Shown here piece by piece: positions 50,213-61,293 of a stretch of DNA of 64,000 nucleotides. The position numbers and the translations under genes are program-made. The stretch lies in assembly GCA_963575745.1 (NCBI GenBank), contig CAUYUJ010018490.1:82501-146500 (forward strand), written 5' to 3'. Numbering within the stretch: the stretch's first letter is position 1; each line of letters opens with the position of its first letter. The notes beneath the pieces were generated by a model. That model was given only the letters and a program-made list of their open reading frames with translations, had not been told where the DNA came from and made no database searches. This DNA comes from Prorocentrum cordatum. Lineage: Eukaryota > Sar > Dinophyceae > Prorocentrales > Prorocentraceae.

Positions 50213-50357
50213 ACCCCCCCCCCCCCCCCCCCCCCCCCCTCCCTCCCTTCCTCCTCCCTTCCTCCTCCTCCTCCTCCTCCTCCTCCTCCTCCTCCTCCTC
50301 CTCCTCCTCCTCCGTCTCCTCCTCCACCTCCCCCTCCTCCACCTCCTCCTCCTCCTT
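50040..50357. repeat. TCC arrays around poly-G/poly-C tracts
   Basis: TCC at 50040-50095; C run; G run ~50103-50180 broken by one C; C run 50181-50239 broken by GA; TCC to 50357. The G-then-C structure is a near-perfect inverted homopolymer and may be partly an assembly product. Confidence 0.8.
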
Positions 50358-50393
50358 CTCGGGTCGCCTACGGCCCCGTGGGAAACCGTGCAC
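50358..50393 (+). repeat. TCC-array tail shared with the EF-hand-like gene
   Basis: CTCGGGTCGCCTACG...GGGAAACCGTGCAC, about 33/36 identical to the minus strand at 13291-13326. In both places it directly follows a TCC array. Confidence 0.7.
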
Positions 50394-50499
50394 CCTGCCC
50401 TCCATCCCACAGCGTGCTCAAGCAGGAGTACTGCGTGCGCTCCTCTCCCCCAGATGCTGCCCGAGTGGGGCAACGCGCCGCACGCACACGTTTTCAGAC

Positions 50500-50698
50500 G
50501 CGCACATCGGTCGGAAGGAGCAACAAGACCCGTGAAGTAGGAAGGCGCTGCTAAAAGCAGATTGGGCTTCCGCCCGCCCCCCTGAATAGGAGGGCAGAGG
50601 GAAAACCACTCGACCGTTGAAATAGGAAGGCGGGTAAAATAGATTGGCATCTGGGAGTCCACCAAAAGTGACCGCTTTCAACGACCGGCGTGCACAGG
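50500..50698. mobile_element. CGGTCG TIR element, copy 2
   Basis: ACATCGGTCGGAAGGAG at the left, GCTTTCAACGACCGGCGTGC at the right; two GAAGTAGGAAGGCG / GAAATAGGAAGGCG units inside, as in copy 1. Confidence 0.65.
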
Positions 50699-51264
50699 TG
50701 TCCAGACATCGATTTCCATAGGTGGTTTCAAACAAGACGTCGTTGGGCTATCCAACAAAGTGTTCCCGCCGCAGCGGTGGCCCCATTCCAGGGTCGGCAC
50801 GCTTTGCTCCCGCGGTTCCACATGGCGCGGCACTCACTTCTGGAATCCATCCGTTCCTCGTCGTTGTCCGCCCCCCCTCCTTTCCCCTCCTCCGCCCCTC
50901 CCCCAGCCCTCCTGCTCCTGGCTCTCATCGCGCTGCTGATCCTCTCTTCCTCGTGCTCGTCCTCCTGCGCTCAGCCGCCACCCAGGTCCTGCCCCTCCTG
51001 TGCACAGCTTCCCTGCCCGACTCCCCCTCACACGGTGGGGTCGCTTGGGAGACCCGGGACCTCTATAGGACTCCTGGCGGCGGACAGGAAAGAAATCAGC
51101 GCCGGAGTGCCCAGCTCGCCTTCCCCCTCAAAGGGGGGAGGTGGCGGGGGAGGGGGGGGGTAGCAGGCTAGGTGCGCTCGCGTCATATCTGACGTCCTAC
51201 CCCTCCCTCCCATTCCTTACCATGGCGTAGGTCTCCTCTCTATTCGCACAGTCGGATATCGAGC
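50699..51264. other. Unassigned sequence
   Basis: C-rich patch at 50870-50930 and unique DNA. No gene recognised. Confidence 0.35.
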
Positions 51265-51560
51265 AGGGCGATGATACCGAGAGGGTGCGCGATGCATCGT
51301 AGAGCACGGCGTAGCAGGGCGTAGAAGAGCGCGGCAGAGCGTAGTAATTATGTCATAGCATGGCGTGGCGTTGCGTAGTGAAGAATTGCATCACAAAGTA
51401 TTGTAACGCAAAAAATGGCATCGAACAGCGGCATAGAACAGAACAAGGCATGGCATGGCGTTGAAGATCAAAGCGTAGCATGGCATAGCATGGCGTGGCA
51501 CTGCGTACTGAAGGCATCGCATCGCACAGCGGAACACCACGTAGCATTGCATTGAATGCC
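51265..51560. repeat. Degenerate GCATAGCATGGC repeats
   Basis: CATAGCATGGCGTGGC, GTAGCATGGCATAGC and similar; related GCATAGCATAGC repeats lie at 31385-31460. Confidence 0.7.
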
Positions 51561-51586
51561 GTGGCATGGCACCGAAAATACTGACG

Positions 51587-51757
51587 CCAACGCTGCAGCG
51601 GGAGCACGATTCGGAGCGAGCGTAAGCACGGAAAGGAGGCCAGCGCTGCAGCGGAAGCACGATTCCTAACGAGCGGAAGGGCGGAAATGAGGCCAACGCT
51701 GCAGCGGGAGCACGATTCTGAACGAGCGGAAGCCCGAAAATGAGGCCAGCGCTTCAG
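51587..51757. repeat. 53-bp tandem repeat, about 3.2 units
   Basis: Units start at 51587, 51640, 51693 and 51746; each has CGCTGCAGCGGGAGCACGAT and GAGCGGAAG. Regular 53-bp spacing. Confidence 0.9.
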
Positions 51758-51814
51758 CATCTTCCGGGCGTCATCAGGGGAGAGAGGAGAATCGTATCAC
51801 TATTGTGTACCTGT

Positions 51815-52010
51815 GAAGGCAGGGGGGAGGGGGCAGGGGAGGGGGGAGGGAGGGGCGGTGGGGGCAGGGGAGAGCCTCCCTTGCCCCCGCCCCCGGCCCC
51901 ATCACCCCTGCCCCTCCTCCTCCACCTCCACCTCCTCCTCCTACCCCTCCACCTCCTCCCGCGTCCTCCTCTACCTCCTCTCCTCATCATCATCATCATC
52001 CATCATCATA

Positions 52011-52042
<32 letters not shown>

Positions 52043-52095
52043 CCCTCCTCCTCCTCCTTCTCCTCCTCCTTCTCCTCCTCCTCCTCCTCCTCCCT
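51815..52095. repeat. GGGGCAGGG, TCC and CAT arrays
   Basis: G-rich tract 51822-51870, TCC from 51905, CATCAT at 51983-52038, TCC to 52095. Confidence 0.85.
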
Positions 52096-52609
52096 GCCTC
52101 CCGGCCCACCACCTCTTCAGTGCTTCCATCGGCCGCCCGCGGCGCACGACGCCACCGCGCCCGCGCCGATGCCGACGCCGCCGGCGGGCGGCGATCGTGC
52201 GAGCGCCCTCGCGCTGCCTCGTCGATCACCGAGGACAGCCCCAGGACCTCCTCCGCGATGTCTTGGGCGGACGCCTCGCCGCGGGGGGGCTCTGCTGTGA
52301 GCTGCTGTCCGCCTCCTCGCGCGCCGAGGCTGAAGGGGGGGGAGACACGACTCTTGCCTACGTGCTCGGCACATCCTGCCTCTGCAGGGCGCATCCGTCC
52401 CTCTGCCCGCTACCTTCTCTGCCTCTCTCTTCGGTCGGGCGTGTCCTCCTACAGGCGGATTTTGGAAGAACGGATAAGCATGGCCCAACAAAAAAAACCC
52501 AGCATGGTCAGAAATGGTGAGAACAAACACTTGTTCCACAGACGATGTTTCCACGATGTCCGAATCATCCTCCTCGGGAAGGCCAGGCCCGACTTAAACC
52601 TCATTCCCT
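52096..52609. other. Unassigned, with another AGGCGGATTTTGG segment
   Basis: 52441-52466 (GTCCTCCTACAGGCGGATTT) resembles the unfilled target of the 8-bp-TSD element at 8584. No gene recognised. Confidence 0.4.
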
Positions 52610-53405
52610 CTCTCTCTCTCTCTCTCTTTTCCTCCTCCTCCTCCTCCTCCTGCCGCCTCCGCCTCCGCCTCCGCCTCCGCCTCCTCCTCCGCCTCCTCCT
52701 CCTCCTCCTCCACCGCCTCCGCCTCCGCCTCCGCCTCCGCCGTCCGCCTCCGCCTACCGCCACGCCTCCGCCTCCTCATCCGCCTCCTCCCTCCGCCTCC
52801 GCCTCCGCCTCGCGCCGCCGCCACCGCTCCCGCCTCCGCCTACCGCCTCCACCACCTCTCTCCTCCTCCTCCCTCCTCCTCCTCCTCCTTCTCGCCACCG
52901 CCTCCGCCCTCCGCCTCCGCCTCCGCCTCGCTCCTCCGTCCCCCCTCCTCCTCTCCTTCGCCTGCCTCCCTCCTCACTCGCCTCCGACCTCCCGCCTCCG
53001 CCTCCTCCTCCTCCGCCTCCTCCTCCGCCTCCGCCTCCGCCTCCTCCTCCTCCTCCTCCTCCTCCTCCTCCTCCTCCTCCTCCTCCTCCTCCTCCTCCTC
53101 TCCCGCGCGGCGGCCTCCGCGGGCGCCCGCTGCCGCAGCGATCCGCCTCCTGCGACCTCGAGGAGCGGCGGGAGGCGCCGCGCACCGCCCGCGGCGGGAG
53201 GCGGGAGGGCGGCGGGCTGGCTTTGTCCACCACGACTGCCCTGTGGAGGAGGAGGCAGGAGGAGGAGGAGGAGGATGAGGAGGAGGAGGAGGAGGTGGAG
53301 GAGGTGGAGGAGGAGGAGGAGGCGGAGGAGGAGGAGGAGGTGGAGGAGGTGGAGGAGGAGGAGGCGGAGGAGGTGGAGGGTGGAGGACGAGGAGCAGGAG
53401 GAGCT
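52610..53405. repeat. TC, TCC/CCGCCT and GGA arrays
   Basis: CT dinucleotides at 52607-52628, TCC and CCGCCTC arrays to 53100, a ~140-bp GC-rich spacer, then GGAGGT/GGA to 53405: opposing pyrimidine and purine tracts. Confidence 0.9.
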
Positions 53406-53473
53406 TCCCATCCTCCCTTGACCCGTCCTGCCTGGGGCAGTGGTGGTCGAAACTCGGCTCTTCAGGAGGGGCT

Positions 53474-53640
53474 AGTCGGGAAACGCTGCTGAGGAACTGC
53501 TCGTTCCAAAGAAAAGCTGCACCCCAACTCATGCTCGCGTCGCGAAGAGGTAAATCACGGCGGGTGATTCTTGGTCGGTTTCGGGCCTCCAAGGGGCCCT
53601 CGCCGGGCCCCGGGACCGTCAATTGCCCTAGCCCGGGAAC
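53474..53640 (+). repeat. GAGGAACTGCTCG repeat, copy 1
   Basis: GAGGAACTGCTCGTTCCAAA, GAAAAGCTGCACC, ATGCTCGCGTCG and a tail of the CCGAGTCGTTTT family (TTTCGGGCCTCCAAGGGGCC). Copy 2 at 54763-54910. Confidence 0.6.
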
Positions 53641-53835
53641 CCCGAAAGCAGCAACGGTAACAAGGCGGGTCGAGGAGTAGGTCGGCTAAATGGGGACAGG
53701 CATGACACCACGGCCGTGTGAACATTCGCGTATATTCTACAAGGGAACGAGGCCGTCTGGACCGAACCTGCGGCTGGCAAGGCGAGAGCACGATTCTTCA
53801 ACGAAGCGTAACCTCATGCCCGTGAGAATAAACAC

Positions 53836-54645
53836 TAGGGGATAATAAAGTTCGGGGTTCAGGGAGAGATAATAAAAGTAGCCCAGCAGACCTCAGCATA
53901 ATCTCGAAGTAAGAGATGATCAAGAGGAGACCAAGCCGAGCACGTTTTGAGACATCCTTGGCGTTTAGTTTTCATAGAAATATCCTCAACAATGGCTTAT
54001 CTCTCATGAAAATTGTTTTTTTGTAAGTGCTCGTGTAGGGTAGCTCATGTGCCTCAATTTCCATGGATAATCAACCCCAGAGATAAAAAAAGTTCAGGCG
54101 AGCGTGGGGACAGAGAGAAATATAAAAGAAGAAGAATACAGTAGAAGAATAATAAGAAAGAAGAAGAAGAGGATAATAAGAAGAGGACGAAGAAAGGAAA
54201 AATCCAAAGTTCCAAATCTATCAATTTTAATTTACAAACGCTTTATGAAACTTGTTTTTTGTTTAAAGTGCTCGTGTAGGGTAGCTCATGTGCTTCATTT
54301 TCCATGGATAATCAACCCCAGGGATAAAAAAGTTCAGGCGAGCGTGAGGACAGATAGAAATATAAAAGAAGAAGAGGAAAGTATAATAATAATAAGAACA
54401 TTGCTCGTTTCGTTTGAGTCTGCCTCCCAAAATTATTGGTTTCGCTTGACACATCCTGAAAAAGTGTGATCGCTTCGCTTGATGTTGCTATATCAACATC
54501 GCTTGATGTTGCTATCTCAACATAGCTTTTCGAGGTGATAATGAAGTTCGGCCTCAGCGCTCGCCGCCCAATTTGAATTTTGTATAGGGCGACGATAATC
54601 AACTCTAAACACTGAAGGGGGGGGGTCCCTTTATTATCATCGGCA
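53836..54645. mobile_element. AT-rich island, possible element with GATAATAAAG ends
   Basis: About 0.8 kb of markedly AT-rich DNA in GC-rich surroundings. Left GGGGATAATAAAGTTC and right CCCTTTATTATCATCGG share an inverted GATAATAAAG. Inside, a ~130-bp segment is directly repeated at a 250-bp offset (about 54005-54140 and 54255-54390; TGCTCGTGTAGGGTAGCTCA, CCATGGATAATCAACCCCAG). TTGATGTTGCTAT is also duplicated at 54480-54520. No gene. Confidence 0.5.
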
Positions 54646-54762
54646 TGCGGTTAAATAAGTCACAGGCGAAACGGCTGCCAGACCCAGCCTGGATCTCGTT
54701 GGACGGTTTCGGGTTCCCCAGATCCCCCCTGTGGGGCTCTCCTGTTCTTCTGTTTCACCTCT
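54646..54762. other. Unassigned sequence
   Basis: Nothing recognised between the AT-rich island and the next repeat copy. Confidence 0.3.
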
Positions 54763-54910
54763 ACGGGAGCCCTCCAGCGAACCGTTCTGAGGGAACTGCT
54801 CGTCCAAAAGAGCTGCACCAAGACATGCTCGCGTCGTGAAGAAACGTGACGACGGGAGGCTCTTTGCCGTTTCCGGCCTCCGGGGCCTTCGCAGGGCCTC
54901 GAGGCCGTGA
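54763..54910 (+). repeat. GAGGAACTGCTCG repeat, copy 2
   Basis: GAGGGAACTGCTCGTCCAAA, AGAGCTGCACCAAGACATGC, TCGCGTCGTGAAGA and GTTTCCGGCCTCCGGGGCC, colinear with 53474-53640. Confidence 0.6.
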
Positions 54911-55640
54911 GAGAGCGGGGGGAGCTGAAGGGCTGGCCCCGGGGGAGAGGGCAGGGACTCCCGGGGACCTCGTGCGGAACACCATCGCAACGTCGCAATG
55001 TCTGGGGCAGCCCAGAAAGACCTGGCTCGGAAGATGCAGCAGAACGGTGAGCGACGAAAAAGAACGGGGCTGACGAGAGATGGCATACCGTGGCCGTGCG
55101 CCGCGGCTCACGCCGGCAGCGTGGCACACCGCGTGGGCAGGAGGGCGATGACGCGCGGCCTTACGTGGGAGGCGTACGCGCGATCATCGGATCGGCTCTA
55201 CAGTAGGGGCCCGACCACAAGAAACCTTCCACAAGAAACCCAACCCTGAGACCCCAGGTCGTCAATCGATGTGTGGGTGTGGGGACGTCACGGTTTCCAC
55301 AGCGAAGAACCATCGAGACCATCGACACCGCGGGCATCCTGGAGGCCAGCAAAGAGTTTCTTGGCATGGGTCTCCACTGTATTGAGCAGGGACCGACCAT
55401 CCCGGCTTCCGATAGTCCTACCACGAAATCTTCTTAGAACCCCAAAAAATGTTCCAATCACAAAAACACTATTCTTAGAACACAAAAACCTGATGTGATG
55501 AAACAAGACAGGCTCTGCCAGATAGGTGCTAAGAACACCTCGCTGGAATCACGAGAGGTTCTTGGAGCATTGTCTGGCAGGGCTATATAGGCGAGCCAGG
55601 ACGCCTCGCCACTTCTTGACTGCATCGAACTCGTGTGCTT
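54911..55640. other. Unassigned sequence
   Basis: A short ATTCTTAGAACACAAAAACC / TTCTTAGAACCCCAAAAAAT near-duplicate at 55430-55495. No gene recognised. Confidence 0.35.
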
Positions 55641-55644
55641 CCGT

Positions 55645-56460
55645 CGCTCAGATGGTCCTCCCGTGCGTCCTGGTCGTGGCGTCGCGCGATGCTCTAGCGT
55701 GTCGCGGCGGGGGGGGGGAGGGGCCTGAAGGAGTGGGCTTGGGGAAGGGGCAAGGGGGGGAGGGAAGGAGGTGGTGGGGAACGGGGGGAGGAGAGGAGAG
55801 AGGAGGAGGAGGGGAGGAGGAGGAGGCAGGAGGAGGAGGAGAGAAGGAGGAGGCGAGATGGAAGTAGGAGTGATGGAAGGAGGAGGAGAGAGAGAGAGGA
55901 GAGAGGAGAGATGAGAGGGAAGTAGATAGGAGGAGAGGAGGAGGAGGAGGAGAGGAGGAGGAGGAGGTTGAAGAGGAGGAGGGAAGAGGAGGAGGAAGAT
56001 GGAGGATGGAGGAGAGATGAGGAGGAGGAGGAGGAGGAGAGAAGGAGGTAGAAAGGGCGAGGAGGAGGAGGCGTTGGTCAGTTGGTGCGTCACCAGCAAA
56101 TGGTCTCAGAGGGCTCTGGTCGTGCGTCGCGCGATGCGCATCGGTGCCGCTGCGTCGGGGGGGTTTCCGGGCGAGCATGCGGGGCGGCGCCTCGCGACCC
56201 CACCATAGCGCCGCCGTCGGGGGTCGAGGGCGATGACCCACACTCAGATCGGTGGTAGCGATCCCTCCAGGCTCATTACCAAAGCAGCATGTAAAGAGAC
56301 CGATAAAATCCAAGAGGAGTCGCAAGATAGGCGGCGCCTTCTCGGGTGCTCAGATGGTCTCGAGGGCTCTGGTCGTGGCGTCGCGCGATGCTGCAGCGTG
56401 CCGCGGCGTCGGGGGTTCCGGGCGAGCTGCGGGGCGGCGCCGCGCGACCCCCCTCCCGCC
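55645..56460 (+). repeat. Three copies of a GTCGTGGCGTCGCGCGATGC repeat with a GGA array
   Basis: Copies at 55645-55720, 56096-56210 and 56345-56460 share CAGATGGTC, TGGTCGTGGCGTCGCGCGAT, GCGTCGGGGG and TCCGGGCGAGC; the last two continue over GCGGGGCGGCGCC. A GGA/GGAGA array fills 55790-56070. Confidence 0.65.
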
Positions 56461-56529
56461 TCGGGGGCGAGCCCCGCGCGCACGGGAGGCGGCGCGGCGG
56501 CAGACGCTCGCGCACAACAGGTGCGAGGG

Positions 56530-56620
56530 CCGAGGAGGAGGAAGGAGGAGGAGGAGGAGGAGGAGGAGCTGAGGAGGAGGAGGAGGAAGAGGAGGAGCTG
56601 AGGAGGACGAGGAGGAGGGG
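56530..56620. repeat. GGA array
   Basis: GGA/GCTGAGGA tract. Confidence 0.9.
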
Positions 56621-56820
56621 CACTCCCATGGAAGACGCGCGGAGATGGCAGGCGGCCAAGAAACGGACGAGAGGGGGGCAACAGGTCATCCAGACGTGAC
56701 CGAAAGATGGCGCCTACAGCCGGCGACCTCCGGGCCGACTGTCTGATACGGGCTCGTGCGAGGCGTCCGAACACGACAGGTCCCCCCCTGTCGAGCGCTG
56801 TACACGTATGGGGAACCGAA

Positions 56821-56940
56821 AACGGTTTTTTGAAGGCAGATCTGCCTTGTAAGAACGGTTTTTTGAAGGCAGATATGCCATCAAAAAATGTAAGAACGGT
56901 TTTTTGAAGGCAGATCTGCCTTCAAAAAACCGTTCTTACA
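56821..56940. repeat. Cluster of three TAAGAACGGTTTTTTGAAGG palindromes
   Basis: Half or damaged copies at 56821-56848 and 56849-56889, then a perfect 52-nt palindrome at 56889-56940 (half-site GTAAGAACGGTTTTTTGAAG then GCAGA, centre AGATCT, no loop). Confidence 0.95.
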
Positions 56941-57060
56941 GGGTATCGAACAAGCAGGCTACAGACGTGAACTGCTCAGCAGGCTGCGGGCCGAGACCGA
57001 AGGGCCCGATGCGACCGACAGCCGAGGCAGAGGCAAAATGAAGGAGGAAGGACTGGTCTA

Positions 57061-57118
57061 CTCTGTAAGAACGGATTTTTGAAGGCAGATCTGCCTTCAC
57101 AAAAGCGTTCTTACAGAG
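57061..57118. repeat. Fourth palindrome of the same family (58 nt)
   Basis: 29-bp arms, CTCTGTAAGAACG...GAAGGCAGA and complement, with three mismatches; same centre AGATCT. It lies 120 bp from the perfect copy and ~150 bp from the end of the LINE remnant. Confidence 0.9.
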
Positions 57119-57266
57119 GGGAAGCGAGCCAAGATGAAGTCCAAGCACGGGCAGACGTGCTAATGGAGGAGATCAGATCTTGCTGCGGCAAACTGGCACC
57201 GGCGGCGCCGTCTCGCGGGCTCCCGAAAGCGGCGGGTAGGGCACACACACTTGTCGTAATCCCCTG
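57119..57266. other. Region near the 3' end of the LINE
   Basis: May be LINE 3' untranslated sequence (minus strand). No poly(A)-type tail was identified. Confidence 0.3.
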
Positions 57267-57698
57267 TCAGACGGCAACAAGGAAAAAGCTCGGAACAAAC
57301 TGGCTCATACAGAACACGTGAGAGCTCGTTAAATCGAGCTGGGCCTCCGAGAAGACAGAATGAACATGCGTAAGACGCTTGGCTACTTCACAACGAGCTG
57401 AATTATTACACTTGTCCTGCAAATACTTGTCGACGCGCTTCTGGAGAGAAGGCTTATCAACAGGGAGGTTTGGGAGGGCGTCTTGGAAATTTCGACGCAT
57501 CTGGACCACGGCGCTGTTGCACCGCCGTGTTCCCCAATACTCAGTGACTAGCGCTTCGTCGGGCGCCCCGACCGCGACGAGAAGACGGCCCATCTCGAAG
57601 AAGGCTCTCGTATGGACAGCGCGCCTGTGCTGAGCAGCCTGCGCCATGCACGCCAGCGACCTCGCCTGAACAGGGATACCTAACTCCTTGGCAGGCAT
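57267..57698 (-). pseudogene. LINE C-terminal region downstream of RT
   Basis: A 143-codon frame following the RT remnant; contains CMAQAAQHRRAVHTRAFF and RVDKYLQDKCNNSA. No zinc-finger motif of the usual LINE tail is evident. Confidence 0.5.
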
Positions 57699-57776
57699 CT
57701 GCCGCGGGCGAGTAGCATTGAGCAGCGTGGCCCATCACGCTGAAACGAAACATACTACATCGCGCGAGTGCACGGG

Positions 57777-59063
57777 TCAGGCCCAGGCTGAGAAGCTCGA
57801 GGGCCTGGGCGCGCTCCAGGCACTTCCGAGAGACATCGAGCCGAGCGGCTTCCCTCCCACCGGGCCCCGAGGAAATCCCACGAGATACAGTATGTACCCA
57901 ACAAAAGGAAAACGCGCGGCAGTGACACCCTTCAACCGACCAGGACCCTTCAGGATCTCGGAACGGGTAAGGGCACACAAAAGACACGCCACGAAACTTT
58001 CGTCTATATTTAGCACCAAACCAGCCGCGCGCGCGGCCACGTCCCAAGCGGGCAGGACCAACGCCAACGCCCGGCACAGGCCACGAGCGCCCGGGCCGAC
58101 GTCGTCGGCGACGGCCGCGAGAACAGCAACATGCCGAGGGGGCCAGGGAATAAAATGCCGGTGGATGTGATTGAATGCCAGCACGCATGCACTACCTGCT
58201 GTCGGGCATCCCTGCTCGATTCCCCTGGAGGGCCAGAAGCGAGCATTCCTGGGCCCCGCGAAGCTGATTGTGGCCCAGAAGTTGCGTTACAGACTCTAAA
58301 AAAAGCTCCCAGCAAGAAGTTTGGAATACCCATGGCCTGGAACACGAATCAGATGCATTGGCGCAGGAGGCCCGGGAAGGCTGTTCGCGCGTCGAAGCGG
58401 CAATAACCCGCGCGACAAGAGCCAAGCTAGGCTAACCAGGGGAGCGCCCGCGCCTCTAGCTCGACAATGTGGACATCGAACGACGTCGGATCCCCCCCCC
58501 TCTGGACATCGCCAGCGGTCATCTCGGCGAGCCGAGCGAGCGGGTCATTCATGGCGAGACTGACGATTTTACATTCGGTGCTCGATGAAGATATCGGTCG
58601 GGTGGTCGACGGCGCCCTGGACACTCCGGCAGCACTATCCTCGGCCGAAGGGCCCTTCGCGAGGAAGACGCACATGGCAAAGTTAAAAGTATCGCCAGGG
58701 TAATCACCTGCTAAGATACCTTCGCAGATGGCAAACATAACCTCTAACACCCTGTCCCCAGCACGGGGCCAGGCCGAATTGCATGATACCATCGAAACCA
58801 AGGGCGCTGTCTCGGCTCTTCCTGGCCCAATCAGCGAATCCGTCGAACTCGATGTGCCAGAGCGTGCGGGGAGGGCAAGTCTGAACGCAGGTCGCAATTA
58901 TCTCGCGCGCTCTCGGACAGGAATGGCACCCACTATGGATGGCCCCCCAATGCGTGGCTAGAGCTTGCGCCGCCTCACCAGGGCCCGAGATCTTCTGGCC
59001 AGCCGGGTCGACTACGCATTGCCGGATAGCGGAACGCCTAATCGAAAGCCCAAGCTGTTTCAT
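57777..59063 (-). pseudogene. LINE reverse transcriptase (broken)
   Basis: Landmarks in order over several frames: KSRDSALGFDGI (for SAPGPDGI), TTRPISSSSTECKIVSLAMN (for the TRPISL...KI block), HIVELEARA, QGNRAGMP (for GxxQGCP), and AVADDVGPGARGL, the catalytic ADD box with both Asp kept. At least four frame changes. Confidence 0.75.
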
Positions 59064-59480
59064 AAGAAATCAACCGAGCTTGAGTTTCTGCTGCGCGTTG
59101 ACCAGGGGAGTCCGAGCTTTGGGGATCGTCGAGCTGACGGCGAATGCTCTGGATCGAGAGCGAGTTCAGGCGCCCGCGGGCAGCGTGCTCGGAGGTTCAG
59201 GTCCCAGACAAAGCATCGAAACAAGAACAACCCACGCATTTTGGGATGCGCTTTCAGCGCGCGACGGAGCAAATGAGCGTTGGTAGCTACGGGCGCTCGC
59301 ATCGCCGACAATATCCAAGGAAGCTTCTCTGCCGTCGTGGGCGCCCGGCGGCGCTCGAGGCGGCCGATCAGGCACATAGCGGCTGCGCGGAGAAGATCTA
59401 AACATTCGGCGAGCACAGCAACTGGGCCAGGGTTGAGACCGCCAAACTCTAACAGGATCGTGTTGGCGCGCTCGGGAAAC

Positions 59481-60440
59481 TCAGGCTGCTTCGAAACCAA
59501 GGGCTGGATCCTGAACGTAACATCGGACTTCTGGTAAACAAGTAAGGACCAGGGCACACGGGGCGTGATCCGACGGAAACTCCAAGTCCAGGACATCGTG
59601 CAAAACCAAGGAGTTTGGCTTCAGGTCCAGGAAGGTGCGCGGATACAGGTTCGTGTATATCCGATCTAAGCACCCCGCAGACTGCACCCTCCTACCCTCG
59701 TCCATGGCGGCGCGGTGCGTCGGCATCGGCTGGGCGACCTCCACTAGATTCCGAAATACATTGATGAGCAACCTTCCCAACCAATGAGTGGGCATGCGCT
59801 GAAAGCCGCCGTGGAGCTGTCGGGGCTCGCCGCCCGCGTGGAAATTGAAATCGCCGACAAGGCAGGAACGAGATGGAGGTTGAAGACCTGGAGGGTGCCT
59901 TTGGGCCCAGACAAAACCACCTCCGGAAGTAACCCAGGGATGATCTCGTTCGAGTGACCCTCGGGAAAGTCCTGAACAAGTTGAGGATGAATACTAGTAC
60001 CGACGCCGCCCGAGATGTCAGGAGGGAGAGAACGAGACCCGCGCTCGGAGGCCAAACGCTTCCTGACTTCGGTGAACCAAGTCCTCCTCCTGCCCGTAAG
60101 TCTCCTGAACATATATGATGCCATGTTTGGGAGTAGCCACCATACTGTGATTGCGCCGAACCCGATACGCCACCTGCGTAGAGCGATGAGACGGCACAGC
60201 TGGCTCGGAAGTCCCGCCCGAGGAGCAGGAAGCACTGGTCGTCGAGCTAGCAGAAGAAGACGATGAGGAGGCAGAGGACGAGGTCGAACCAGATGATGAT
60301 GTGGAAGTCGAAGTGGAGGACACAGAGCGCTTACGTCTGCGCGGGATCGCCTTGCCACGATCGACAAGTTCGTTTGGCGTCCCATGCGGCTGCAAGGCTC
60401 CAGGTGGTGGCCACGTCGAAGTCGAGCTGGATTCATCATA
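59481..60440 (-). pseudogene. LINE apurinic-type endonuclease (broken)
   Basis: GTLQVFNLHL (frame 59744-60439) fits the inner strand block, and CLDRIYTNL ... FPSDHAPCALVL (frame 59481-59795) fits the C-terminal LDxIYxN and catalytic SDHxP blocks. A frameshift near 59800 separates them. Confidence 0.7.
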
Positions 60441-60479
60441 ACACACAGCCGTAGTAGTGCGTGTCAGAGCCCACGCTCT

Positions 60480-61223
60480 GGGCGAGACGCGGCCGCGAAC
60501 AGCCTCTGGGCCTCGGCGATCATCTCGGTCGCCTCCACGCGCTTGATCCTAAAACGAAAAATGCCGTCGGAGCGGGGGTCGAAGTCGAATCCCTCATTCG
60601 GAGTCTAGATGATGCGGAACAAGATCGTGGTCTCCTGCGCCTCCCGATGAGGTAGAGGCAGCCCTTGTAGCCGTTGGAGCCGATCGAAAGTTTGGTCGGG
60701 CCCCAGAGCTTCAGGTTCTGGAGGTGAGCGAGGACTTGCTGCCACAAGCCTCAGAGGATCTTGTACTTGGAGCGCACCGTGGGCGGCGCATCAAGGCGGG
60801 ATACGCTTCTTTGACACGGGGTCATCGTAGTTCAGGCCCACGGGTCGCGCGAAGTCGAGGAAGGACTTCGCCTTCGCCTCGGTCCCGAATTTGATGAAGT
60901 AGCTCTGGTTCAAGATGCGGCACTTGTAGGATGCGTCGTGGGCATCTGCGCGACAATCGAGGCGAGCACTTCTTGGCGTGCTCGACCATGGCTGTGCTGA
61001 ACATGGTCCGCGTGAAAAGTCCTATCCAAACCTTAGTCGTGTCGGCGGGCGATTCACCAGGCACTCCGCGTCGGGACGCGGAGCTTCACGCGGTAGGTAA
61101 AGGACCGCTGGATGCCGTAGTCGAGGACTCCCACTTGGCCTCGAGCGCGGCGTCGACGAGCTTCTTCAGGTCGGCCTGGAGCTTCTCATTGTGTTCGTGC
61201 ATGCGCGCCTCGATGTCGTCCAT
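60480..61223 (-). pseudogene. LINE ORF1 remnant
   Basis: ATG at 61223-61221 opens MDDIEARMHEHNEKLQADLK with heptad-like spacing (coiled coil) and stops after ~45 codons. A second frame (60822-61064) has TKVWIGLFTRTMFSTAMVEH, which resembles the first strand and helix of an RRM. This is the usual ORF1 layout. Confidence 0.5.
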
Positions 61224-61293
61224 GCGCGCGCCGTGGCGAGGCCTACCCCTCGGCAGCGTTCAAGTTCGACGCGCCAGGGACGCACGTTTCGAA

